Shown: in pieces, positions 17,264-24,705 of the stretch
Layout: every line of letters begins with the position of its first letter
Numbering within the stretch: the stretch's first letter is position 1
Origin: JAWLHU01 sp049324875
GTDB lineage: Bacteria; Bacillota; Sulfobacillia; Symbiobacteriales; Symbiobacteriaceae
Assembly (NCBI GenBank): GCA_049324875.1
Contig: JBMONC010000053.1
Span: 124,001-188,000, forward strand
Direction: 5' to 3'
DNA length: 64,000 bases
Notes under the pieces: model-generated
Databases searched by the model: none
What the model was told of the DNA's origin: nothing
Seen by the model: only the letters and a program-made list of their open reading frames with translations
Made by a program: the position numbers and the translations under genes

Positions 17264-18213
17264 TCGGCACCACCCTCCGGCTGCGGGGTCTCGTCCTCAC
17301 CAGGACCCGCGGCCTCGTCAGGCCCGTGCTCCTCCGCCTGTTCCTGCAAGCGAGGGATGTCCCGGTGCTCCACCGAGACGGAGAAGCCCCTCTCCCGAAT
17401 CCATTCGGCCAGTTTGTGCGCCAGGCAGACCGAGCGGTGCTGTCCGCCGGTGCAGCCGATGGCAATGGTCAGCTGGCTCTTCCCCTCGGCGACGTACTGC
17501 GGCAGCAGAAAGCCGATCAGCCCGGTCAGCCGCTTGAAGAACTGCTGGGTGACGCCCCATTTCATCACGTACTCCTGCACGCTGAGGTCCTCACCGGTCA
17601 GCGCCTTCAGGTCGTCCACGTAGTGGGGGTTGGGCAGGAAGCGGACGTCGAAGAGCAGGTCGGCATCGAGGACCGCCCCGTGCTTGAAGCCAAAGGAGAC
17701 CAGGTTCACGTGGAACGAGGGTCCCTCCGATTCGCTCTTGAAGAACTCCTGCAGCTCGCGGCGCAGGTCCGAGACCTTGAGCTTGGAGGTATCAATGATC
17801 TTGGAGGAGAGCCCGCGCAGCTCCTGCAGCATCTTCCGCTCTTTCCGGATGCCCTCCAGCAGGCGCCCCTGAAGGGCGAGGGGATGACGGCGCCGCGTCT
17901 CCTTGTACCGCCTGACCAGGGTTTCATCGGAGGCGTCCATGAAGAGAATCTGGTAGGCGACGCCGCTCTGCTCCAGCTCCCGCAGCGCCCCGACAATCTG
18001 GTTGAAGAACCGCCCGCCCCGGATGTCCACCCCGAGGGCGAGCCGGTTGACCTTGCCCTCGGCCTGCTCAAAGAGCTCCGCGAGTTTGGGCATGAGAGCG
18101 GGGGGGAGGTTGTCGACGCAGAAGAAGCCCATATCCTCCAGGTACTTGATCGCCTGGGTCTTGCCCGCGCCGGACATGCCGGTAACGATCACAAGCCGAA
18201 TCCCTTGCTTCAT
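17260..18213 (-). CDS. rapZ: RNase adapter / nucleotide-binding protein RapZ (YvcJ)
   Basis: About 317 residues. P-loop VTGMSGAGKTQAIKYLED, then GFFCVDNLPP, and the C-terminal GCTGGQHRSVCLAHKLAE phosphosugar-binding-type motif. In E. coli RapZ senses glucosamine-6-phosphate and controls GlmS; in Firmicutes the homologue YvcJ is linked with competence and cell-wall control. The ATG at 18213 is chosen because AGGAG lies 8 nt upstream; an in-frame GTG at 18222 overlaps that site. An acidic C-terminal tail extends it beyond the usual length. Confidence 0.95.
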   Translation of the reverse strand: MKQGIRLVIVTGMSGAGKTQAIKYLEDMGFFCVDNLPPALMPKLAELFEQAEGKVNRLALGVDIRGGRFFNQIVGALRELEQSGVAYQILFMDASDETLVRRYKETRRRHPLALQGRLLEGIRKERKMLQELRGLSSKIIDTSKLKVSDLRRELQEFFKSESEGPSFHVNLVSFGFKHGAVLDADLLFDVRFLPNPHYVDDLKALTGEDLSVQEYVMKWGVTQQFFKRLTGLIGFLLPQYVAEGKSQLTIAIGCTGGQHRSVCLAHKLAEWIRERGFSVSVEHRDIPRLQEQAEEHGPDEAAGPGEDETPQPEGGAE

Positions 18214-18323
18214 ACCTTTCACTCCTGTCGGGCATGGAGGCCCTGGTCAATCCCTAGCTTTCGCCCCCTGTGCGCGGTTCTCCTGTTGGCTCTGGGGCGC
18301 TTCGGAGGGCGACCGGCCCTGGC

Positions 18324-19244
18324 TCAGTGGACCTTTCCCCCCTGCTGCGACCAGTCGGTCCAGTAGCTCTTCTGCGGCTCATCCCGCCGCCCCTGTTGCT
18401 CCCTCCGCTCCCGGTCGAGCGGGTTCTGCTCGGTCCAGTCTGCCCAGCCCCGGGGGTTGGCCCGGCGCCGGGCCCGCTTTGCCTCCAGCCACTCGAACAG
18501 CCCGCCCTGGTCGCTGTTCACCACCTGCTCCGGTTCCAGTCCGGCTGCGATGGCGACGGCGATCCCCCGTGTGAGGTGGCCCACATCGGCCGGCTTGTGG
18601 GCATCGGAGTTGATGGCGAACCGGACCCCCTGCCGCGCCGCTGCCCGGACGTAGGCCACGCTCATCTCGCCGTGCCGGGCGTTGATCTCCAGGGCGGTCT
18701 CCCGGTCGGCACAGGCCTTCGCCAGCTCCACCGTATCGATCTCCAGGTGGTAGCCCGGGTGGGTGATCACGTCGATCTCGTTCTGATAGACCGCCTGCAC
18801 CACCGCCTCGGTGTTGATCAGCCTGGCCTTCCGCCGCAGTCCGGGGCTGAACTTGGCCGCCCAGTTGTTGCCCGTCAGCAGCAGCCAGTCGCGGCCTGAG
18901 GCCGGGAGAACCCCGGGGTGAAGACCGGCCAGCACCAGGTCCAGCTGGCTGCGCAGCTCGGAGGGCAGATCCAGCTCCCCCTTCGCGGAGATGATGTTGC
19001 ACTCAGCGCCGGCCAGGACCCGGATGCCTACAGCGCGGCGGTCTACCTCCGCCGCCTCCTGGCGCATGGCCGCGAAGTCGCGCAGGGAGGCGCCGACCCA
19101 GGGAGCGCTGCGCGGTCCGTGATCGGTGATGCCAACAGCCGCCAAGCCCCGGGCCAGTGCGACCGCTACGTTGTCCAGCACGCTCCCCCTGCCGTGGCTG
19201 TACCGGGTGTGTGTATGCAAATCGGCGATGATCCTCAACGCCAT
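18324..19244 (-). CDS. PHP-domain phosphoesterase
   Basis: 306 residues from the ATG at 19244, which lies 7 nt behind AAGGAG; the longer frame to 19355 is rejected because it runs into the divergent transporter gene. PHP motifs: ADLHTHTRYSHG, GITDHGP, AECNI, GLHPG, DVITHPGY, INSDAHKPADVG. The family includes histidinol phosphatases and nucleic-acid-associated phosphoesterases; the substrate is unknown. The C-terminal tail is unusual, with two W-x-DW-x-x-Q elements (WADWTEQ and WTDWSQQ). It lies upstream of rapZ on the same strand with a 110-bp gap. Confidence 0.9.
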   Translation of the reverse strand: MALRIIADLHTHTRYSHGRGSVLDNVAVALARGLAAVGITDHGPRSAPWVGASLRDFAAMRQEAAEVDRRAVGIRVLAGAECNIISAKGELDLPSELRSQLDLVLAGLHPGVLPASGRDWLLLTGNNWAAKFSPGLRRKARLINTEAVVQAVYQNEIDVITHPGYHLEIDTVELAKACADRETALEINARHGEMSVAYVRAAARQGVRFAINSDAHKPADVGHLTRGIAVAIAAGLEPEQVVNSDQGGLFEWLEAKRARRRANPRGWADWTEQNPLDRERREQQGRRDEPQKSYWTDWSQQGGKVH

Positions 19245-19353
19245 GCCCCCTCTCCTTTTTGGATAGTATTCCTCCGGTTCCGGCCCGGTGGCGAGCGGTA
19301 AGCAGGAATCGTTCCCCCCGTGGTAAAACTCTTCTGTCGAGGCAAAGAACACC

Positions 19354-20364
19354 ATGGGCAGGTGGGCATTGTTGCGACTGCGCGGGGCCGTCTACCTGAC
19401 ACTTGCCGCCTCCATCTGGGGCGGCATGTATGTCGTGACCAAGTATGTGCTGGATTACGTGCCCCCGCTGACCCTGTTGGTGATGCGCCTGGTCATTGCG
19501 GGCGCCATCCTGGGTGCCGTAATGCTCTGGTCGAAGCAGGGGCGGGTCGAGCGGCGCCATGCAGCGCTCCTGCTCTCCCTGGGTCTGGTCGGCTTCACCA
19601 TGTCCCTGGGATTCCAGTTCTGGGGGACCAAGCTCTCCAGTGCGCACAACGGCGGCCTCATCACCAGCGCCTCGCCCGCCTTCATCGTCCTCTTCGCCGT
19701 CTGGCTCCTGCGGGAGCGGCTCACCCTGATCAACCTGTCCGCCCTGGGCCTGGCTACCCTGGGTGTGCTGGCCGTGGTCGGGCCGGAGTCAGGGGGAGAG
19801 CACGGAAGCTCCCTCTGGCTGGGCAACCTCTATTTGATCGGAGCGGCAGTGACCTGGGCGCTCTACACCGTGTTGGGGAAGGTGGCCAGCCGCCACTACT
19901 CCAGCCTGACGGTGGCCACCTACGCCACCCTGTCGGGGCTTGCCTTCACCATGCCGGTCGCCTGGTGGACGGAATGGCGCTCCTGGTCGCTTCCCCCGGA
20001 CCTGCCCCTGCTGGTCTGGCTCGGCGTGGCCTATGTCGGCGTCATCTCCACCGCCGTCGCCTTCTACCTCTGGGTTCGTGGCTTCGCCCTGATGGATGCC
20101 AGCACCGGATCGCTCTTCTTCTTCGCCCAGCCTCTGGTGGCCGCCGTGCTCGGGGCGCTCCTGCTGGGGGAGCGGCTCCACTGGTACTTCTACGTCGGTG
20201 CCGCCCTGATCTTTACCGGCCTGGTACTGTCCGCCTTGGGCTCCGGAAGGAGGGGTCGCGATGGGAGTGCAGACGCCCCGGAACCTGTCGGAGCGGGAGA
20301 TGCGTTCCCTCGATCTGAAGGACTTCCTGTCACTCATCCAGGAGGACATCAAGGAGCTGGATGA
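19354..20364 (+). CDS. EamA/DMT-family transporter
   Basis: 336 residues with about ten membrane helices in two EamA halves (AASIWGGMYVVTKYVL at the start of the first, WALYTVLGKVASRHYS at the second). The last 35 residues are hydrophilic and coincide with the start of the next gene, overlapping it by 104 nt. Substrate unknown; family members export metabolites such as amino acids. Divergent from the PHP gene. Confidence 0.92.
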   Translation: MGRWALLRLRGAVYLTLAASIWGGMYVVTKYVLDYVPPLTLLVMRLVIAGAILGAVMLWSKQGRVERRHAALLLSLGLVGFTMSLGFQFWGTKLSSAHNGGLITSASPAFIVLFAVWLLRERLTLINLSALGLATLGVLAVVGPESGGEHGSSLWLGNLYLIGAAVTWALYTVLGKVASRHYSSLTVATYATLSGLAFTMPVAWWTEWRSWSLPPDLPLLVWLGVAYVGVISTAVAFYLWVRGFALMDASTGSLFFFAQPLVAAVLGALLLGERLHWYFYVGAALIFTGLVLSALGSGRRGRDGSADAPEPVGAGDAFPRSEGLPVTHPGGHQGAG

Positions 20365-20620
20365 GCTGCGCCGGCAGCGCCGCAGGAGCGACCGCGACGA
20401 GAAGCCCGCCGCAGCCGGGCGGAAAGGGCGGCGGCATACCGCCGGCCCGGAGCCCGAACTGGAGCCGGTGGAGGATGAGCCGGTCATTCCCCTGACCCTT
20501 CACACAGTCAGTTGCTGCAGCAAGCGGCTGGGCGCCTTTCCGGCCATGGCCCGGGTGCGCTGCCCCTTCTGCGAGCGGTGGCACCGTGCCGGAGACTTCC
20601 CGGTGGACGATGGGCAGTAA
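20261..20620 (+). CDS. Uncharacterised small protein with a CxxC motif
   Basis: 119 residues, not recognised. The ATG has a strong AAGGAGG 9 nt upstream, so it is a real gene despite overlapping the 3' end of the transporter gene in another frame. The N-terminal half is charged and helical (LKDFLSLIQEDIKELDEL), then a basic/acidic linker, then a C-terminal zinc-ribbon-like segment with VSCCSKRL and VRCPFCERWH. Possibly metal-binding. Confidence 0.78.
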   Translation: MGVQTPRNLSEREMRSLDLKDFLSLIQEDIKELDELRRQRRRSDRDEKPAAAGRKGRRHTAGPEPELEPVEDEPVIPLTLHTVSCCSKRLGAFPAMARVRCPFCERWHRAGDFPVDDGQ

Positions 20621-20625
20621 CGCTG

Positions 20626-20662
20626 TAAAAGGCCCGGACTCCTTGCGGAGTCCGGGCTTCCT
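20626..20662. terminator. Bidirectional terminator
   Basis: GCCCGGACTCC (20632-20642) pairs perfectly with GGAGTCCGGGC (20647-20657) around a TTGC loop, between convergent genes, with an A-run on the left and TTCCT on the right. Confidence 0.8.
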
Positions 20663-20665
20663 CAT

Positions 20666-21628
20666 TCAGCGCCAGACGAGGGAGGCGGCCCCGATCAGGC
20701 CGGCATCGTTGCCCAGGGTGGCGGCGACCACCCGCACCACCTGGGCAGGCCCGGGCATCGCCATGCGGAGGATGGTCTCCCGCATCGGCTCCAGCAGGAA
20801 CTCCCCCCCCCTGGAGGCCCCGCCCCCGATCACGATCAACTCCGGGTTCAGGGCGCTCACCAGGGAGGCGGAGGCCTGCCCCAGGTAGATGCCAACCTGC
20901 CGCAGGATCCCCCGGGCCACCTCGTCGCCCTCCTGGGCGGCGAGAATCACCACCCGGGCGTCCGGCTTTCCGCCCTGCTCCCGGGCGATCCGCGCCATGG
21001 CCGGCGAGCGGCCCGCTTCGATCTCCCGGCGGGCGGCCAGGCCCATGGCCGTCGCCGAGGCAACCGTCTCCAGGCAGCCCGCCCCGCCACAGGTACAGGG
21101 GGCGCCATCGGGGATAATCGGCATGTGCCCCAGCTCACCGGCCCAGCCGATGGCACCGCCGTAGATCCGTCCATCCAGGATCAGACCGCCGCCAACGCCG
21201 GTGCCCAGGGTGAAGAGGATCACGTGGCGGCAGCCTCGGGCTGCCCCGCACCACTGCTCGCCCAGAGCGGCGCAGTTGGCGTCGTTCTCCAGCTTGACCG
21301 GCAGGCCGAGGCGCTCGCTCAGCAGGGACCCGACGGGCACCTGCTTCCAGTGGAGGTTCCCGGCGCTGACCACCACCCCGTTCGGGGCGTCGCAGATGCC
21401 AGGGGCGCCAACGCCGGCGCCATCCAGGGCGTCGTTGCTGACGCCGGCGTCCGCCAGCGCATCTGCAGCAGCGAGCGCCATGTTGTGAATGACGCCCTCG
21501 GGCCCTTTTTCCACCTCGGTCGCGCGCTGCCCCCGGCCGATAATCGCCCCGTGATGGTTCACAACACCGACCTTAACGGTGGTACCGCCCAGGTCAATCC
21601 CCAGGGCCAGCCCCTTCTGTTCCGACAT
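20666..21628 (-). CDS. glcK: ROK-family glucokinase
   Basis: 320 residues. ATP-binding GIDLGGTTVKVGVV, sugar-binding LENDANCAALGE, the GELGH motif with the ROK zinc-binding cysteines (CTCGGAGCLE) and the C-terminal IVIGGGASRGGEF. It phosphorylates glucose to glucose-6-phosphate. Good site (AGGAGGTGCGGTGA) before the ATG. Single gene with its own promoter. Confidence 0.92.
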   Translation of the reverse strand: MSEQKGLALGIDLGGTTVKVGVVNHHGAIIGRGQRATEVEKGPEGVIHNMALAAADALADAGVSNDALDGAGVGAPGICDAPNGVVVSAGNLHWKQVPVGSLLSERLGLPVKLENDANCAALGEQWCGAARGCRHVILFTLGTGVGGGLILDGRIYGGAIGWAGELGHMPIIPDGAPCTCGGAGCLETVASATAMGLAARREIEAGRSPAMARIAREQGGKPDARVVILAAQEGDEVARGILRQVGIYLGQASASLVSALNPELIVIGGGASRGGEFLLEPMRETILRMAMPGPAQVVRVVAATLGNDAGLIGAASLVWR

Positions 21629-21700
21629 TCACCGCACCTCCTGCGTTCAGAGCTGCCGGCCTCGCGGTCAGACGCCCCGCTCATCCACAGCGTGACCTTC

Positions 21701-21706
21701 ATTATA
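21701..21706 (-). promoter_or_regulatory. -10 element of the glcK promoter
   Basis: A perfect TATAAT on the minus strand about 75 nt before the glcK ATG; the -35 at 17 nt (TTTCAG) is weak. Confidence 0.5.
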
Positions 21707-21723
21707 GTGTTAGGGAGGACTCG

Positions 21724-21766
21724 CTGAAAATAGCGCAGGCGGACCGTTTTCACGATCCGCCCGTTT
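21724..21766 (-). terminator. Terminator after the zinc-finger membrane protein gene
   Basis: On the minus strand GGCGGA (21761-21756) pairs with TCCGCC (21743-21738), followed by TGCGCTATTTTC. Confidence 0.6.
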
Positions 21767-21777
21767 TCGGCAGGAGG

Positions 21778-22401
21778 TCAGGAGTGGCTGTCCGAGTTCC
21801 GCTTCAGCAGCCAGAGGCCCGCCAGGATCGCCACCAGCCCGAGGGTGGTCCCGTTGATGATGTCACGGACCCGGTACCAGCGGGAATCGAAGATCAGGTA
21901 GAGCAGGTCGTTCATCAGCGCCCGCCAGAGCGCAAGGGCGCCCAGTCCCACCAGCCCGTAGCCGATGTACCGCTGGTTCCACTCCAGCGGGATCGCCTTC
22001 AGGTCGACAAAGCCCTTGTCCTCCACCTCCAGCCCCTGGGCGATGCGCAGGTGGACCTCCCGGGCGTCGAAAATGCTGAAGAAGATGGCCGCCGGAATGT
22101 AGAAACCTAACAGGGGCGGGAAGGCCATTCCCAGGATGATCGCACCCAGGACAGTGCCCGCGAAGAACTGCATGCCCCGGTTGGTGAGGCCCATGTACAG
22201 ATGCCCGAGACCGGGAGCGACCGAGAGCACGAAGCGGATAAAGCCGTTGATCTCCCGAGCGGGACGCTGGACCCGGGTAATCAGGCAGGGCTTGCAGTAT
22301 GGCTGACCGTTCAGGTCGACGAGGCAGTCCTCGCAGATAGGCCGGCCGCAGCTGCTGCAAATGCCCCGAACCTCCCGGTCGTGATGGTAGGCGCAGTTCA
22401 T
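21778..22401 (-). CDS. B-box-type zinc-finger membrane protein
   Basis: 207 residues from the ATG at 22401, 7 nt behind AGGAGG. The N-terminal 40 residues hold a B-box-like metal site (CAYHHDREVRGICSSCGRP, then CEDCLV and CKPCL), followed by about four membrane helices (FVLSVAPGLGHLYMG, FAGTVLGAIILGMAF, GFYIPAAIFFSIFDA, TTLGLVAILAGLWLL). It follows the anti-sigma gene by 17 nt and is probably the third gene of the sigma operon. Function unknown. Confidence 0.88.
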   Translation of the reverse strand: MNCAYHHDREVRGICSSCGRPICEDCLVDLNGQPYCKPCLITRVQRPAREINGFIRFVLSVAPGLGHLYMGLTNRGMQFFAGTVLGAIILGMAFPPLLGFYIPAAIFFSIFDAREVHLRIAQGLEVEDKGFVDLKAIPLEWNQRYIGYGLVGLGALALWRALMNDLLYLIFDSRWYRVRDIINGTTLGLVAILAGLWLLKRNSDSHS

Positions 22402-22418
22402 GTTGTTTCCTCCTGTTC

Positions 22419-22934
22419 TTAACCTAGATGCAGCAGCGCGGTCAGAGCCTGCCAGACGTAGAGCAGCCATTCCAGAGCCGGAGCCGTGAAGGCCTGAAGG
22501 GCCTCCCAGTACGCCTGACCCTGGGCCGCCCACACCGACAGGCGATCGGTCGACTCATTCCACAGGAAAAGCAGATTCCCCGCCGAAACTACCACCATGG
22601 TAGCGCTCATGGCATAGGCCACGCTGGCATACTGACGGCGAGTCCAGTGCTTCCGGAGCCAGGGCCAGATCAGCGTGACCCGCCGCGGGTGCTCATCCTC
22701 GATACGCTGCATCACCAGCGCCGTAAAATCCTCCGCCAGCGGTGGAGGTTCGGTCAGCACCATGCGCTGCAGTTCAGGGTCTTCGAGCCCGGCCAGCAGT
22801 TCCTGGCCCTCCCTGAGGGCCTGGAAGCAATCGTCGCAGGCAAACAGGTGCTCCTCCATGGCCTGGGTCTGCTCATCCCCGAGCGCCTGATTCAAGTAAG
22901 CGTCCAGGGACTGGCGCACCGCCTTGCACTCCAC
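22419..22934 (-). CDS. Anti-sigma factor with zinc-finger (zf-HC2) domain
   Basis: 171 residues. The GTG at 22934 has AGGAGG 8 nt upstream. The N-terminus carries the HxxxCxxC anti-sigma motif (EHLFACDDCFQALREG), followed by one membrane helix (VAYAMSATMVVVSAGNLLFLW) and a short outer region. It would sequester the ECF sigma factor encoded just upstream, whose 3' end overlaps its start by 62 nt. Confidence 0.9.
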   Translation of the reverse strand: MECKAVRQSLDAYLNQALGDEQTQAMEEHLFACDDCFQALREGQELLAGLEDPELQRMVLTEPPPLAEDFTALVMQRIEDEHPRRVTLIWPWLRKHWTRRQYASVAYAMSATMVVVSAGNLLFLWNESTDRLSVWAAQGQAYWEALQAFTAPALEWLLYVWQALTALLHLG

Positions 22935-23514
22935 CGCTGTCACCTCCTTCCATCGCCAGAACCAGTCTCTTGAGTTGGGCCCGGGCACGGTATAATCGTG
23001 TCTCCACGGTTCGAACGGGTATATCTAATCGATCGGCGATCTGCTGGTAGCTCAGGTGGTGGAAGTGGTGCAACAGCACGACCTCCCGGTAGTCCGGGGA
23101 CAGGTTCTGTATGGCCTGTCGCAGGTTCTGGCGACGCTCGGACCGCAGGATTTCCTCCTCGGGTCCGGCATCCGGGCTGACTGGCTCCCTGACGGGGCCT
23201 TCCTCTCGGTCTGCCACAGGTTCCAGCGGAACCTGCAGGGGCCTGCGCTTCCGGGCACGGAGCCAGTCGAAGGCCAGGTTCAGCGTGAGGCGGTGGAGCC
23301 AGGTGGTAAAGGCGGCGTCGCCACGATAGCCTGACAAGGACCGGTAGACCTTGACAAAGACCTCCTGTGCCAGGTCCTGCGCATCGTGTGGGTCACCTAC
23401 AACCTGGTAGAGGGTGCGGTAAACACGCCCCTTGTGCCGCTCCACAAGGTCCGCGAATGCCTGCATATTCCCATCTTGCGCTTCAAACGCCAGGGCTTCA
23501 TCGCGGGGAGTCAA
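22873..23514 (-). CDS. ECF-subfamily RNA polymerase sigma factor
   Basis: About 213 residues with sigma-70 region 2 (DPHDAQDLAQEVFVKVYRSL, FTTWLHRLTLNLAFDWLR) and region 4 (LSPDYREVVLLHHFHHLSY, VRTVETRLYRARAQLKRL). The assigned TTG start is uncertain, with only a GAGAGG 13 nt upstream. The C-terminal tail is low-complexity Gly-rich sequence that overlaps the anti-sigma gene. Its regulon is unknown. Confidence 0.92.
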   Translation of the reverse strand: MTPRDEALAFEAQDGNMQAFADLVERHKGRVYRTLYQVVGDPHDAQDLAQEVFVKVYRSLSGYRGDAAFTTWLHRLTLNLAFDWLRARKRRPLQVPLEPVADREEGPVREPVSPDAGPEEEILRSERRQNLRQAIQNLSPDYREVVLLHHFHHLSYQQIADRLDIPVRTVETRLYRARAQLKRLVLAMEGGDSGGVQGGAPVPGRLLESGARG

Positions 23515-23623
23515 GGGCTGTTCACAACCTCTCGCACCGTTCTACGGGTTAGACGGTGAGCGCCGGGCTTTCCCCTTCAGGCAAACGCCAGATCCACTCA
23601 GTTTTTTTTGGAGGGTCTCCGAC

Positions 23624-24649
23624 GTGTCATTCGATCGGCTTTCATCGGTGGTGCGCGTGCTGGTCTTCTATTTCCTCGCCCTGATGCTCCTGCTCCTGTT
23701 TTCGTTTACGGCGCAGCGGACACTCGGTCTGCCCGGCGTGATCCTCATGCACCTGATGGTATTCCTCGGCCTGCCGGTCTTCTTCACGTTACAGGTGGAG
23801 CGCAAGCCGCTCCGGCAGTTTCTGCGGATCCGCCTCCTCAGCCCGAAGGGGTTCCTGAAGGCACTCTTTCTCGGCTTTATCTCCTGGCTGACCGCCCAGA
23901 CTATGGGGACGGTCATCGTCCTTCTGCTCAGGCAGTTGGGCGGCCAGATGGTTCAACCCTATCAGATCCTGCTGGACGCCCCGGCCTGGCTGGCCCTGCT
24001 CGCCGGCGCTCTGGTGCCGGCCATCACCGAGGAGATCTCCTTCCGAGGGTACGTGCTCGGCGCCCTGAGGCCGCTTGGGCCGACAGCCGCCGTGCTGCTG
24101 ACCGGCCTGCTCTTCGGCGCCCTGCACCTCAGCCTGATCCGCCTGATTCCACTCGCCTTGCTGGGCATCCTCTGGGCGATGGTGGTACAGCGCTCGGGCT
24201 CGATCCTTCCCGGAATGATCATGCATTTCCTCAACAACGGGATCGCTCTAGGCCTCACCTTTTTGCTGCGCGGACAGGCGAATCCTGCCGACCTTGACGC
24301 CCTCAACGCATTTCCTCCCGCTGCGATCTGGGTTGCCATCGGCGCGGCGGGTTTGATGGCGCTGGGGTTCGCTCTGGCAGCCTACTTCACCGCCACCACC
24401 TTCGGACCCGGCGATCTGGCACGACCGGAGGAGGCGGCCGAGGGGGATCTCCCCTCCCAGCCCGAAGAGCAAGGCCTGGCGGACCCCGAGCAGCTGCCCC
24501 CTGAACTGCAGGAGCTGGAGTCAGAGCTGGTCAGCCTGCAGCGGCGCCGCCGTCTCCTGCTCCAGGCGGTCGGCCTGCTGGCGGGGCTGATCAGCCTCAG
24601 CCTCTTCCTCCTGGTGGCGATCCAGGAGGTCTACGTCGCCTTTCGTTAG
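23624..24649 (+). CDS. CPBP-family intramembrane glutamic endopeptidase (CAAX protease-like)
   Basis: 341 residues from GTG at 23624, with TTGGAGGG 8 nt upstream; the longer frame is rejected because it crosses the divergent sigma gene. About eight membrane helices. Active-site motifs are EEISFRGYV, FGALHLSL and MIMHFLNN. The hydrophilic C-terminus has a coiled-coil-like stretch (LPPELQELESELVSLQRR) and a final helix. Such proteases act on membrane substrates; one possibility here is cleavage of an anti-sigma factor, since it faces a sigma operon, but this is speculation. Confidence 0.88.
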   Translation: MSFDRLSSVVRVLVFYFLALMLLLLFSFTAQRTLGLPGVILMHLMVFLGLPVFFTLQVERKPLRQFLRIRLLSPKGFLKALFLGFISWLTAQTMGTVIVLLLRQLGGQMVQPYQILLDAPAWLALLAGALVPAITEEISFRGYVLGALRPLGPTAAVLLTGLLFGALHLSLIRLIPLALLGILWAMVVQRSGSILPGMIMHFLNNGIALGLTFLLRGQANPADLDALNAFPPAAIWVAIGAAGLMALGFALAAYFTATTFGPGDLARPEEAAEGDLPSQPEEQGLADPEQLPPELQELESELVSLQRRRRLLLQAVGLLAGLISLSLFLLVAIQEVYVAFR

Positions 24650-24657
24650 CTCCCAAC

Positions 24658-24705
24658 AAGCGACCCACCCAGCGAGAGCTCGCCGGGTGGGTCCTTCTTT
24701 CTTTA
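24658..24705. terminator. Bidirectional terminator
   Basis: GACCCACCC (24662-24670) pairs with GGGTGGGTC (24684-24692) and is followed by CTTCTTTCTTT on the plus strand; it also covers the end of the convergent chemoreceptor gene. Confidence 0.8.

Noticed and set aside
14951..17623. Rightward open frame of 890 codons opposite yvcK and the aldolase fusion
   Set aside because: Covers three known genes on the other strand and has shadow composition.
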